Of a stretch of DNA of 64,000 nucleotides, positions 11,623 to 26,900 are shown piece by piece (the first letter of the stretch is position 1; each line of letters opens with the position of its first letter). Source of the DNA: Nematostella vectensis (taxonomy: Eukaryota > Cnidaria > Anthozoa > Actiniaria > Edwardsiidae); the NCBI RefSeq assembly GCF_932526225.1, contig NC_064036.1:8439519-8503518 (forward strand), written 5' to 3'. The position numbers and the translations under genes were made by a program. Below the pieces are notes generated by a model. The model was not told where the DNA came from and ran no database searches. It saw only the letters and a list, made by a program, of their open reading frames with translations.

Positions 11623-11974
11623 CATAATTCAAACAATTATTTAAATGTAAAGATATTTATTTCAATTTAGAACATATTATGTTGATGTTATGTTGTACAA
11701 AATTAAAAATCTAGTGAAATATATTTATTTCTATAAACTCCTCTAATATAAAGTATAAGATAAGGATCTGTAATCCCTCATAAAATCTATTACATACAAT
11801 CAGGATCATACTCATGGGCAGATCTAGGGGTGGTCCGAGGGGGCTTCTATCCCCCTTATTTTCAGATATTTGCTCTAATACCATCTATTAATTATAGAAA
11901 TCATTGTAGATGTAGTTTTTAATGGTTACTAAGAACAGTCTCAACTCAAACTGTGAGGGCACTTGCTCTATGTG
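11623..11974. other. Convergent 3' region of the SOCS-box and CLCN6-like genes
   Basis: About 350 bp, AT-rich, with minus-strand AATAAA signals (tttatt near 11654 and 11722) suited to ending the CLCN6-like transcript. Part of a dispersed G/C-run repeat (AGATCTAGGGGTGG) lies near 11820. No coding segment is seen. Confidence 0.4.
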
Positions 11975-14900
11975 TCATAGGCTACTCAAATGGTGAAGAC
12001 AGTGCTCCATGTGTTCATGTGTCAGGTTAGCTCTCGTGATGATTCCAACAAGCTGCAACAAGTAAGAAAAGGTTCAAATTGACATGTTTTGACAGGTTTT
12101 CTTAGCTGTCCCTTAATTATTCACCCAATAAAAAGACTACATAGAATACTTGTATTTATTCAAAGGGGCCTTGTTGACAGTCACCCATATTTCCCTCTAG
12201 GAATCCCCAGGGTAAAATATTTAATAATAATCATAATAATAATAATAAAACTTTTATTTGTAAAGCGCTTAAACTATGGATACATATTCTAAAACGCTAA
12301 AGAATCAAAGGAAACAAAAATAAACAAAAAAGAAATATTAAACATTGCAGGCTCAGTAGTGGACCTAGGGGGAGGGGTTAGGGGGTTTAACCCCCACCCC
12401 CCTTGGGCTGCCAGAAAGCTATATGTAACCAAAAAATTACCCCCTCCCCCCTTTGTCACTGAGCAAACCCCCCCCCCCCCCCTCTCTTAGTGAAAAGCTA
12501 GATCCGCCCCTGGCCTAGGCAGAACAGATACTTCTTGAGCGCTGGTTTAAAAGAGGTTAGTCCTCTTATCCACCTGATTATAATAGGCAAATTGTTCCAT
12601 AGTTCTGGGTTTTGCATCTAGTCTTTGGGACTACTAGGAGATTTGCGGTGTTTGATCTGAGGTTATAGGAAGAGCGACTGCAGTTGATAAAGTTATCAAA
12701 CTTAGGTACTAGTTGTACAACACGCGCAGCAGCATTGAGGATCCACTGGAGACGACTGAGTTGGTATTTAGGGATCTTGAAAAGGAGTGTTGCAGTAGTC
12801 TAGATGTGTGGTAACAAAGGCATGGATCAAAATTGTACAGGCAATTCAAGTACTTCTGTATTTGTTGAATAGGGTATAAGCCACGGAAAGCCTTGCTGCA
12901 CACCATGCTGACATGTACATCCATGCTCATCATGTTCCTGTCAAACCAAGCACTGAGGTTCCTCACTTCTGATGCTGGTTTGATTTCCGACGCACCGAAT
13001 AAAACCGAGTTGACATCAACCTTCTCAGCTGTTGATGTGAGCCAATTACCAAGAAATCTGTCTTGGAGTCGTTTATTTTTAGGCGATGACTAATCATCCA
13101 AGCAGGTACTTCAGATATGCTTAAGATTGCCCTCTTCTTGACCTGATGGATGTGACGGCTTGAAGGAGAGGTAAACGGTAAATCTGTGTGTCATCGGCAT
13201 ACCCTGTGCGTTGGGGAGGTGTTGGTTGGTGATGTTAAAAATGCAACTCGCATAGACGTTGAAGAGACTAGGACCAAGACAACTACCTAAGGAACACCAC
13301 AATCAAGACTGAAGCTTTTAGATGACGTGTTGTTTATGACAATTTGCTGCTGTCTTCTAGTACAGTACGATAACCAGTTTCGTATCACTTCATATTAAAA
13401 TTGCTCTATCTTTTTTGCGGAGGGCCCAATGCTCATGATTTTTTCTAAGACGACTACAAATTTACTTATGCATATAATATGCACAGAAAAGACTACACAT
13501 TTTCGAATTTTATTGATTTATATGGTATTTTCTGTTTGCATATATTGTGAGTAGTTCCGTAGCAGTGGGTATAGTTCCGTATCACTAAAAAAATTCTGTC
13601 GTCTGGTACGAGTTATTTTTCATTTTAGAATCATTAAAACATATTAACTGAAAAACATATCACATCCTTTCCTTTTTGCTCTTTATTAATGTATAAAAAT
13701 GGTTTTAACTTCGCAATGCAGCAGGTTAACAAACCAACAATCGCCAATGGGCTTTCGCTCGCGTGTCGCTAACAAATCCATATTGTTAGTTCCAGAAAAT
13801 ATCCATACCTCCCCACATTGAGGGGATTGGGAATTCCGAGGGGGGAGTGTTAAAACGCCCAGGAATTTCCAGAGGGGAGGGGGGGTCATACCTCCGACCC
13901 CCTCAATGGGGGGTATGGATATTTTCTGGAACTACACATTGCAACAATCAAAACGGTCTGATATAATTCTTCAAAAATAAATGCCACAACCCACACATAC
14001 TAAAATGGCAAAATAAAAATGTAGAGGATAACAGGATAAGGTGTGACCTAGAATTTGGTGATTCTTTTTGTTAGTTTTCGTGCACGGGAGCTCAACCAAA
14101 AAGCCGTTTTTATTTACAAGGACAAAATGTGAATGCTACGGTCGCCAATGCGTTGTTGTTGTACTTTTATGAGTTCTTGAATAACAATCCCATATACCTT
14201 TTTAAGTTAGCCAGCTAATGATTTAACTATGGTTAATCTTTGCCGTTTTATTTTATCACACTAGGATATTGATATATCAATCATAGTTTCAGTAATTATT
14301 TTAATATAGAATAATTTATCGAGTGCTAAATAATATCAAGGAGGTTGTCTTTAAAATGAAGTTCTTTATTTAGATCCAGTAGGACTAACAGCATGAACCC
14401 ATGATATGTCGTTGTGGACTTTAAGGAGTGCCTTCTCCGTCGAGTGGTCTTGACGAAAGGATGACTGGTAATCTGGAAGAGGTGCATGCACTTCGCAATG
14501 TGAGAGCAATTGATCAATGAACACCCTCTCAGCCATCTTCGCAATGAATGGTAGATTGCTGACAGGACTAAATTTCTTAAAGATAAGGTCCAGGCCGAGT
14601 TTCTTTAGCTAGCTATTTAGTTATGTAACGATATGTGACACCAAAATCATGATTCATGGTCCAAATTTTTTTCTTTTTATGGATCAAAATTTCAGACAGT
14701 TTCATTAATGATTATGAATTAGCTGTCGCCGGATGAGTCACCTGGGAATGCTAAGGGGGTTTGCACAGTTATTGTATCATATGTAAACATAGTCGTTATA
14801 GGAAAAGCGTGTGTCTTCTTACCTGTCCCTTACTATTAGTGACACCAAGATGTCGCAGACCCATGGTACGGAAAAGGTTGAATACAAGAGGTACGGGCGT

Positions 14901-17900
14901 CCACGGAAACACCACATATGGACATGGATTCATGTATGGGGTTACATCCTGTAAGTAAATAACAAACCTGTTACATGGAGTTGTTATGCAACTATGTAGT
15001 CAAGGCGTTTAACGCAAATATGTAGTCAAGCAGACAACAGATTCTGTTTGTGAAAAAAGCGAGGAAGTAAATATGGCTCGCTTATCAGGCCGAGTTTCTG
15101 TACTATATCACTCAAATAAACATCATAGATAACGAGACTATAGAAAGAAGCTAAAATGATGCTCTATCTTTATAGGTTTACATGGGCATGTTCATTTGTG
15201 TGTATAATGTTTTCCATAAAGTATGCAAAGTATTGCTTGTTTGCAAAACAAAAAAATAACCAGCAAATTCGAAAAGTGCTTTCTCTTTACTTGACTTTGT
15301 CAAATTATTGAAAAAACTCTTCTTATAAGGAAAGTCATTAGGCGGCAATTGTTCTACAGCTAGTTAGTAGTGGACAGTTGCGACTAAGGTTTCACACCCG
15401 CCAGGATTGCATATCTTTCATGTTCAACACAGAGCGCCGTTTTTGTGGTGGAGTTTTTTTTAATCATTTTTATTTGGCCAAAAGACCAACTAAAATACTG
15501 TGTAGCAAATTTAAGGGTTTTCACCTAGTTTTTAGCTGTTTTTCAACAAGTATTCTCTAAACATGCCAAAAAAAATCTCACCATGATCATTTCCTGTTGA
15601 TCCTCCTCGATGTGTATACTGTGAATGTCAGGGAATCTGGGGTACTCCTCTGTCATACCAGAAAAATCAACAACTTGCTGAGTTTCTTTCTAGAGGAAAC
15701 AACAAAAATACTCAGAAAAATAAAGTAAAACGTGTGATTAAGATCAATGAGAAAGCTTTAAAGAGCAGTAGAAGTGGTGGATTTACAAGTTAGAGCATAC
15801 GAAAGAAAAAATATAGAAATATTAGAGATCAACAAGTGCATCGGATAAAGTATTACCCCGTTCTTTTCATCGTAGTAGACTCCTTTTTTGATCAAAGTGA
15901 CAAGCTGGGATCTGAGTATAAATCCATGTAAAGTCAGCATTTGGCCTGAATTAAGCCAGGCTTGCATCTCGCCAATGATATTTGATGGGCCATCAACTTG
16001 TGACGGTTGTAGTTCTTGCGAATCTATAAAAAAATATACTTACAACTTATTTTATAATGTATACAGCGTAAATGGTCGTTCAAGCGAGTTCGAGGCGGAG
16101 CAATTATTTCAAAATTCCAGCTTCAGCTCTAAAAAAATCGAACTAAATAATCGATAAATAAGAAGTTAAACAGGAAGAACCCCAACAAATAAATCAGTAA
16201 TGACAATAATAATAAAAGAGTAACTAGTGGATTTTAAAAAACTTGCATTCGATCATCCCTACATTTTTTGGGGGGCTGGGGGCGCTTATTTAAGCGGGTT
16301 GCTTATTGGAAGCTGGTCACCAAAACAAGCCTTTATGATTTATTTCATTGTCTCAAGAAGTCGATGATAGGGATGCAATCGATTTAACTGCGATTTAATC
16401 TTAAAGTATAGCCTTCATCTGAAATTAAGAAATCACCAAAGCGCTTTCCAAATTATCCGTTTGATCAGGACCTCGACAGATTTATCATGATTGTTCTACG
16501 AACTCATGATTGCTGCTCTCTGATTGCTGCTGACCATATGGAAACTAGATCAAATGCCGTATATTCAAACCACACAAACCTAAAAGTGGCTACTGAATCG
16601 CAAATTTTGCAGCTAGTATATTGTTTCGACAGACTTTTGAAAAGGTATACTCGCATAGGAATCATTTGTCTTCTCAAGATGTTTAACAGTTTGTCATGTT
16701 ATTTTAGAAAGAAAATATCAGTTACCAAATAAAAGCTTTAGGTATTATCAACCGAATGAAACCGTTCACTACAAATTTGTAAGGCATACACTGCTGAATG
16801 TCTTCAGATATTTCATTTTAAAAGATAAACACATTACCACTGAACTGTATTTCCTCTTCTAACCCATGGCTTTCAACAACCAAATCGTTGTCAGCAGCAT
16901 TTCCTATATATGACTGTGGCGGTGCAGATGTAGAGAGAATAGCTGCACTGGCCCCTAACATCCCACTTCCATCAGGTATTCCCTGGCCGCTTAGACTTCT
17001 TCCTCTTGACCTCACAGTCGCCCCCAAGGAATCCTCGGATGTAGCTCGCCTTAGCTGTTGCTCACTCACGACGAACGACCTCGTAGTGGATTTGGCATAT
17101 TGCTCGTTGCTCGTCAGAGGGTTGTCAGGGTAGTCCGAGACGTCGCCAGGGATAGCTGATGCTTTATCCACCGTCACCACTGGGAATGCGTTATGTGCAG
17201 TTGTCTTGAGGATTCCAATGATGGAGTGCAGTCGAGTGTGGGGATATATGTATGAGAGGCACGATTCCATGATGTTCCATGCCTTGAGCCTTTGAACGAT
17301 AGAAACAAAGAAACTTCATGCTTCATGCATAGTTAGTTCATGCTAATTTCTTCTGGAAAACTTTGAGGTTGTAAAAACCAATTACTCGAATTCAAAACGA
17401 TGTATTCACTTGCACTAGGAAACTCTGTAACTATTTGTCGAACAACTGGGAAAAATCTCAGTATGGTGGATCATGTGAAATGGTGTGTAAACAGTATGAT
17501 GGATCATGTGACATGGTGTGTAAACAGTATGATGGATCATGTGACATGGTGTGTAAACAGTATGGTGGATCATGTGACATGGTGTGTAAACAGTATGATG
17601 GCTCATGTGACATGGTGTGTAAACAGTATGGTGGATCATGTGACATGGTGTGTAAACAGTATGATGGATCATGTGACATGGTGTGTAAACAGTATGGTGG
17701 ATCATGTGACATGGTGTGTAAACAGTATGATGGATCATGTGACATGGTGTGTAAACAGTATGATGGATCATGTGGCATGGTGTGTAAACAGTATGATGGA
17801 TCATGTGACATGGTGTGTAAACAGTATGATGGATCATGTGACATGGTGTGTAAACAGTATGATGGATCATGTGACATGGTGTGTAAACAGTATGATGGAT

Positions 17901-20900
17901 CATGTGAAACGGTGTGCAAACTGTATAATAGACCATGTGATATGGCAAAATTGCACTAGTTGCAAGTGATGCTTTCATACCTGTACATCTCTGAAGGTGC
18001 TGACCACTCTAGTAGAGGGATGCTCTTCAGCTTGATGTGGATGTCATAAAGACCTTCATTAAAAAGGTCGCCTGACCACTTAGCAACCTAAAGGAAAAAA
18101 AAACATGCTTCTTGAGAAATTGTCTAAGATGGACTTGAGCATCACTTAAATGCTACAGCGTTCATAGAAAGCCCATAGAGGGGGTCTCATCATTAGTGTG
18201 ATCATGATATACAACCCCAAGAGGGAGGTCTTCACCATTAGCATGATCATGATATACAGCCCCTAGAGGGGGGTCTCACCATTAGTGTGATCATGATAGG
18301 CAGCCCGTAGCTAATCTCATTGGTTGACTCTATGAGAATAACAGTGAGACTGATAGTCATCCTAACAACTCCACCCAGGAATGATGCGGCACCAATCAGC
18401 GCAAATGTACCGTGATACGTATGATCGTACCCTACAAACCTAGAAAAATAAGCATTTTCACATCAATCACAAAAACATGAAGGAGATCTAGGAATGGTTA
18501 CAAATACAGTATACATTTTGTTGTGGTTGTTATTTTAAAGGGTTATAGCCGAATTCGTTTTTGCACGGCTGCCGAGAATTCAAATCCATTTATCGTCTGG
18601 GAATAGCGCATAGTCAATCATATCACCGTGACCAATCAGTTCACTTGCTGTGTGGAGTCAAATTGTTAATGATGCGAATATGAAAACATGAAAGTCATCA
18701 ATTGGTTTATGATACATAAATTTAGCATTTTATTAGACAACCCTCTTAATGTCATGCTGGTCCAATACTCTGGGAATATCCAATGTTACATATAGTTACA
18801 GTCATTGCTTTTGAGCTAAACATCAATACCAAAAGTATAACAAAGTAAGTTAAGTGTTAACCTACTGACTTCTAACCTACCGTCTGAGTAACTCGCCAAT
18901 GAACCTGCCATATGCAGCACCACACAGCAAACAAGGAACAAACAATCCACTGGGAACACTTGCACCATACGTCCAGCAGGCCAGGAAGTAGAAACATATG
19001 AAGAAGATTGCGAGAGATGGTAGACTGAATGCTCCTAACGAAACAAACACACTGTTCTTTGTCAAATGGTTATCTATGTGCAAAGATGATACCAATATTA
19101 CATGTGCAGACCACAGTTACAAAATACCAATACATAATTGCGCAGAATGTTAGATAATACCACTAGTTATGGGCAAGCAATGTCAGATGATACCTATACT
19201 TATGCCCAAACAATGTTAGATTATACCTATACTTGATGTGCAAACAATGTTGGATGGTGTTTGTAACAACTACAATCTTGTTTTAGTACACTAACATAAC
19301 ACACTAAAAGGTTATAAGGACCATGATCTGGTTAACTGCGTACCATCCAAATGAAACAACTGCTTTATGGCGCCTTCTTGGGAGTTGAAGAATAACGTCG
19401 CCATATCATTGTATTCGCCTTTGCTACAAAAATATGACTTAACTTCTTTTGTTGTCAGGTTGATGTTTTGCTAAAAGATTCAAGAAGAATGCACGAAGTT
19501 AAAGAGCGTTAGAGCGCGAGAGTCAAGGGTGGAAGATTAAAAGTACAGTATTTGCCCGAACAGCCGCGGGTCTTATCTAATTCTTTATGGCCCAGAGAGG
19601 AGGCGCTTTTTTGTCTACCCATGATAACTCATGAAGTAAAGCTCACCGATGGTAAATCTCTGGACAAACAGCTTCCCAAGTAAACAGGACAAAAGAAAGC
19701 AATAGATGTTGTCACGAGAGCAACAAGAATTGCCTCGAGTATTCTAAAATAAAGACAAGAATTAAACACACTGTTATCAATGAGTAGATAATAGCGAATG
19801 TATCATAAATTAATGCATCAAACTTTCAAAGTTTTTTTATATGATCATTTATTTGACAGCTACAATGATTATGTTATATTTGCAATCTAAGAGACAAAGG
19901 GCAGTAAATTTTAAAAATGGAGTTGTGGTTTTACAGTCTATAATCAATAAGCATAAATTAATTTATCCAATTAATTCAAATTTTCAGCAACCAACCATAT
20001 TTCTTTTTGACATTTGCATTAAGCTTACTTGACGAATTTCCGCCGAGAGTTTACATAAAGAATTCTGTGAATTGTGAGATTCCTATTTAGACTGTTGAAC
20101 CAGGCGCCCAGCAAACCTCCTACAAATCCCATTATGATGAAGATTAGCAGGTCTTGGATATTCCACAAGTCACACTTCTTTCCTGGCGCCTTGTTGCACT
20201 GGAGACCAATAAAACGGCACAGAAGCTGTTTTGTTTGAATTTAAAAGTACACACATAACAAAAACTTTAACTAACCCAAGGATCTACAGTATCTGACAAC
20301 ACTATCTCCTAAATACCATAAGAAAATTTGTTAGTATATCGCTACCTTTGCTGTCAATATGGCAAAACTAAGTGTACAGTAAATTGAAATGAATGTTACA
20401 TTAGTGCTATTGTATTTAGATTCCTACACTCCATTTTGCCTTCGTCAACATTCGCGTAAATGAATGCTTATTGCCCAATGATGCCACTGATTGCCAAAAT
20501 GTGCACTTGAATGCCCACATAATGGAAAATTCCCAATTAATCGCTTCATGCAAACGATTCCCGGTTCATGAAAACGAAGTATATCTTTTTTTATTGATCG
20601 ACAATATTCACTTGCGAGTGCATGTTTTGCCATAACGAACGGCAAAAGGTGTACCTAATAATAAAAATGTATTCTACCTTACCTGGAAAACACCAAAGTT
20701 GATAAGACCAGGCTGGTAAAAAGATCCCCAACCAAAGTTATTGATTCCAGACAAGAACATGTTGAGAGTGAAGGATGCAGACATCGAACAGAAAAACTAA
20801 AATCAACACAGATAGAAAAGTGAGTTTGTGATGTAAATCACTGGTTGGTGTTCCACAGTGGATGAAGTGATCATTTAGGGCTATCTAGGAATCAGACTAG

Positions 20901-23900
20901 GGCTAGGCTATATAGGCATCAACAAACATGACCCATACTTGAGTTTGCCTGAAAAATCAAACTTGGGTTCGGTAACATCCTGCAACTGCAAGTTCTGTTC
21001 AGAAATTCATTCCTAACCATTTGAACAAAAATGCAAAAGTGCTCAGTAGTGCTTCCATAACTACATTAGTGTTTTAGATAATGTTCAATAAATTCTTACA
21101 GTTCTCCAAGTAAGGTCCTGATTCCAGAAGGAACTGCCTTCCTCAAGACTGAAGAGAACCCCTCCAATTGGGGCACCAAAGGCAGCTGAGAAAATTCAAA
21201 TGCAGTAGTTAAACTTAACATTGAACCAATAGGAATATATAAATATAGTATACAGTATATACTATAAACGTATACACCTATTTCAATAAACAATTGGCAA
21301 ATGGCAATTCTAAGACCAATCAAGAGTAACAGATGACGTGGTCTCAGCAAGAACATGTTGTCCGCAATCTAATAAAATAAGAAATAAGCGATGATGAATT
21401 CTCATAATGAGGACTAATCCTTCTTCTTTTTTTCCTTCCTTCTGCAAATACCTTTTTGGGCATGATTTCGCGCTCAGCAAGACGACTTTGACAATGTCTG
21501 TACTATGTAGCTCCGCGGAGCCACAATAAGCTTATTTGCATTCCAATTTGAAATTTTAATCAACCAGGTAAGGAATTATCACGTCAAGAAAAGGAATACC
21601 CTTGAAAATAAAACGGCATCTATTGATAACGAAACATTGAAATTTGATGGCTTTCGAATAGGCACTTTAGATTTTCACACTTCTCAGATATCGACACGGG
21701 ATATACACTTGGGAAGTAAGTGACAGGGCCCTGTTCTAATACCTGCGACACCTGCAGCAGCTCCTCCTGACACAAAGTCTCGCTTATCCCTATTAACAGA
21801 CAAAGGCATCCTTTAGGGCATTACATAATATCAACTAAGGATAAAATAATAACAAAACAAGGTCTACAATACTGCTTGAGTGGGCACGGAGAGGATAGTG
21901 CTTGGACGAAACTCCCAAGCTTTTCTGCTTTGTTTTGGTACACTATAGTATATTACTATGGTGGTTTTGCTTGCTTTTCTTTAGTTTGGGAGAGTGCATC
22001 CAACCTCGTTTGGAGGTAGAATGGATTACCATTTCTCAAACGTATAGCAAGGAATAAAAATATTTATATTTTGGCTTACAACGAACATGCACAGAGGCGA
22101 ATGAAGTACCTACTGCTAGTCCCAAGGCGTCAATCCTCAAGCATCTGCTCTTACATACGTAACAAAGATCGGGTAGCATTTTCTTTTGAACAAAGCAACC
22201 AATCAAAATCCGCCGACACGATTTTGATGCTAGTCATCGAACGAGCTTCGCTTCGAGGGAAGGCCAACAACGTTTTCCTCTATCCATTTAAAATGGAATA
22301 TGTTCATAAGCAGTCAACATGTTAAAAATTTAAGTAATTTTGCTGAAAAAAAAAACACACTGGGGACTAGTTCTTATCTTTACCGCGGACAGTGGGCCGA
22401 ACCTGCTGGCCTTTAAGAAAAGTGTACTTATTCGTGTATGAATTTGAAATCCAGCTTCAAATAATCAGCCGCCTGCTGATCAGTCCTCCATATGAACAAC
22501 GACAAAAATAAACACTCACCTGTCCGTCCTAAAATATGGAAAGTTGAAATTGATTTTGCTAAATGCCAGACTCTGGAACTGCAGAGCAATTCAGTGCATT
22601 AGAGAATGTCTCCAAATGCTTTTGTGTTGTATAGAGTAGTAAGAGCAGTTTTGAGTTTTTTACCGTTATTTTAGAAATTAGGGGATGCCAGAAAGAACTA
22701 TCGAGTTTAATTGAATAGCCTATCAGATGAATAACATCAATGAATACAATATTGTGGTCTGTTTATTTTGCAACAAGAATTAATTGAATAAAAATTGTAC
22801 AGCCCTAGTACATGCACTGCATATTTGTACATGTAACGACTGGAATGACCATGTGGTGCAAGAGTTTAGCATTGCACATGACATGAGTGAGGAGGAGCTT
22901 GTGCGGAATGGACGAATTAAGATAATTTTATGAAAATTTTAAAGGAACAATTTCATAAGTGTTAACATTGATTTTGGATAAAACAAGTCTATCATTGTTT
23001 GATTTATGCATTGCATACCTGAGGCACACCAGCTCCAATAATTGCTCCGCTATGAATCATAGGCCCTTCCTTACCAACAAATAGCCCTGGAAACAGATAT
23101 AAAACAACAACAAAAATGGGTCACTAATACAAAATAGAAATACAGATACTAGGCCTGTGATAAATACCGTACCTATGTATATAAAAGTAATGGTCTTCAT
23201 CCCTAATCCCCCCAACTCCTCTTAACCTGCCTTCACCCCTTCCTCACACCCTGTCTTCACTTCCCACCCCCTCACACCCTGTCTTCACTTCCCACCCCCT
23301 CGTATCCTGTCTTCACTTCCCACCCCCTCGTACCCTGTCTTCACTTCCCACCCCCTCGTACCCTGTCTTCACTTTCCACCCCCTCGTACCCTGTCTTCAC
23401 TTCCCACCCTCTCATACCCTGTCTTCACTTCCCACCCCCTCGTACCCTGTCTTCACTTCCCACCCCCTCATACCCTGTCTTCACTTCCCACCCCCTCGTA
23501 TCCTGTCTTCACTTCCCACCCCCTCGTACCCTGTCTTCACTTCCCACCCCCTCGTACCCTGTCTTCACTTACCACCCCCTCATACCCTGTCTTCACTTCC
23601 CACCCTCTCATACCCTGTCTTCACTTCCCACCCCCTCATACCCTGTCTTCACTTCCCACCCCCTCATACCCTGTCTTCACTTCCCACCCTCTCATACCCT
23701 GTCTTCACTTCCCACCCTCTCATACCCTGTCTTCACTTCCCACCCTCTCATACCCTGTCTTCACTTCCCACCCTCTCGTACCCTGTCTTCACTTCCCACC
23801 CTCTCATACCCTGTCTTCACTTCCCACCCCCTCATACCCTGTCTTCACTTCCCACCCTCTCACACCCTGTCTTCACTTCCCACCCCCTCGTACCCTGTCT

Positions 23901-26900
23901 TCACTTCCCACCCCCTCATACCCTGTCTTCACTTCCCACCCCCTCATACCCTGTCTTCACTTCCCACCCTCTCATACCCTGTCTTCACTTCCCACCCCCT
24001 CACACCCTGTCTTCACTTCCCACCCTCTCATACCCTGTCTTCACTTCCCACCCTCTCATACCCTGTCTTTACTTCCCACCCCCTCACACCCTGTCTTCAC
24101 TTCCCACCCTCTCGTACCCTGTCTTCACTTCCCACCCTCTCATACCCTGTCTTCACTTCCCACCCTCTCATACCCTGTCTTCACTTCCCACCCCCTCGTA
24201 CCCTGTCTTCACTTCCCACCCCCTCATACCCTGTCTTCACTTTCCACCCCCTCATACCCTGTCTTCACTTCCCACCCCCTCATACCCTGTCTTCACTTCC
24301 CACCCTCTCATACCCTGTCTTCACTTCCCACCCTCTCACACCCTATCTACACTTCCCACCCCCTCATACCCTGTCTTCACTTCCCACCCTCTCATACCCT
24401 GTCTTCACTTCTCACCCCCTCATACCCTGTCTTCACTTCCCACCTTCTCATACCCTGTCTTCACTTCCCACCCCCTCGTACCCTGTCTTCACTTCCCACC
24501 CCCTCACACCCTGTCTTCACTTCCCACCCTCTCACACCCTGTCTTCACTTCCCACCCCCTCGTACCCTGTCTTTACTTCTCACCCTCTCATACCCTGTCT
24601 TCACTTCCCACCCTCTCATACCCTGTCTTCACTTCCCACCCCCTCGTACCCTGTCTTCACTTCCCACCCCCTCATACCCTGTCTTCACTTCCCACCCTCT
24701 CACACCCTATCTACACTTCCCACCCCCTCATACCCTGTCTTCACTTCCCACCCTCTCATACCCTGTCTTCACTTCCCACCCCCTCGTACCCTGTCTTCAC
24801 TTCCCACCCCCTCGTACCCTGTCTTCACTTCCCACCCTCTCATACCCTGTCTTCACTTCCCACCCCCTCGTACCCTATCTACACTTCCCACCCCCTCGTA
24901 CCCTGTCTTCACTTCCCACCCCCTCGTACCCTGTCTTCACTTCCCACCCTCTCATACCCTGTCTTCACTTTCCACCCTCTCACACCCTGTCTTCACTTCC
25001 CACCCCCTCACACCCTGTCTTCACTTCCCACCCTCTCATACCCTGTCTTCACTTCCCACCCCCTCGTACCCTGTCTTCACTTCCCACCCTCTCACACCCT
25101 GTCTTTACTTCCCACCCCCTCACACCCTGTCTTCACTTCCCACCCCCTCGTACCCTGTCTTCACTTCCCACCCCCTCGTACCCTGTCTTCACTTCCCACC
25201 CTCTCATACCGTCTTCACTTCCCACCCCCTCGTACCCTGTCTTCACTTCCCACCCCCTCGTACCCTGTCTTCACTTCCCACCCCCTCGTACCCTGTCTTT
25301 ACTTCTCACCCTCTCATACCCTGTCTTCACTTCCCACCCTCTCATACCCTGTCTTCACTTCCCACCCTCTCATACCCTGTCTTCACTTCCCACCCCCTCA
25401 TACCCTGTCTTCACTTCCCACCCCCTATTACCCTGTCTTCACTTCCCACCCCCTCATACCCTGTCTTCACTTCCCACCCTCTCATACCCTGTCTTCACTT
25501 CCCACCCTCTCGTACCCTGTCTTCACTTCCCACCCTCTCATACCCTGTCTTCACTTCCCACCCCCTCATACCCTGTCTTCACTACCCACCCCCTCATACC
25601 CTGTCTTCACTTCCCACCCCCTCATACCCTGTCTTCACTTCCCACCCTCTCATACCCTGTCTTCACTTCCCACCCTCTCATACCCTGTCTTCACTTCCCA
25701 CCCCCTCATACCCTGTCTTCACTTCCCACCCCCTCATACCCTGTCTTCACTTCCCACCCCCTCACACCCTGTCTTCACTTCCCACCCCCTCATACCCTGT
25801 CTTCACTTCCCACCCTCTCATACCCTGTCTTCACTTCCCACCCTCTCATACCCTGTCTTCACTTCCCACCCCCTCATACCCTGTCTTCACTTCCCACCCC
25901 CTCATACCCTGTCTTCACTTCCCACCCCCTCACACCCTGTCTTCACTTCCCACCCCCTCATACCCTGTCTTCACTTCCCACCCTCTCGTACCCTGTCTTC
26001 ACTTCCCACCCTCTCACACCCTGTCTTCACTTCCCACCCCCTCATACCCTGTCTTCACTTCCCACCCTCTCATACCCTGTCTTCACTTCCCACCCCCTCG
26101 TACCCTGTCTTCACTTCCTCCCCTTTATTAACCTGTCTTCGACCCCCACCCCCTCATACCCTGTCTTCACTTCCCACCCCCTCATACCCTGTCTTCACTT
26201 CCCACCCCCTCGTACCCTGTCTTCACTTCCTCCCCTTTATTAACCTGTCTTCGACCCCCACCCCCTCATACCCTGTCTTCACTTCCCACCCTCTCGTACC
26301 CTGTCTTCACTTCCTCCCCTTTATTAACCTGTCTTCGACCCCCACCCCCTCATACCCTGTCTTCACTTCCCACCCCCTCGTACCCTGTCTTCACTTCCTC
26401 CCCTTTATTAACCTGTCTTCGACCCCCACCCCCTCATACCCTGTCTTCACTTCCCACCCCCTCGTACCCTGTCTTCACTTCCTCCCCTTTATTAACCTGT
26501 CTTCGACCCCCACCCCCTCACACCCTGTCTTCACTTCCCACCCTCTCACACCCTGTCTTCACTTCCCACCCCCTCTTAACCCATCTTCAACCTCTTGCCC
26601 CAACCGCTCTCACCTCCAGCAACACTAAACAGAACTCCAACAGCTTTACTGACAAGCGTCTTCAGCCTCACAACATGTGGAACCTGAACAAAAACAAAGA
26701 AATACAATGGTATATTGATAGTAGAGGTTGTCCACTAGCTGGAGGTTCAAAACAAATGAATGAAACTGAAGACACGGAATACGTTATTTCGGTGTCAAAT
26801 TTCTGTTGCTCTAAAAAGAAATTCATTCGTTTTCATAACTTTTTTTATAATTTTTGTTACCAGTGTTCTTAGACCCAACAATTTTTCTCAATCACATTTA

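Noticed and set aside
17400-17978. Open frames of 189, 187, 174 and 153 codons
   Set aside because: Products of the 33-bp minisatellite in a CLCN6 intron; open on both strands with no conserved domain.
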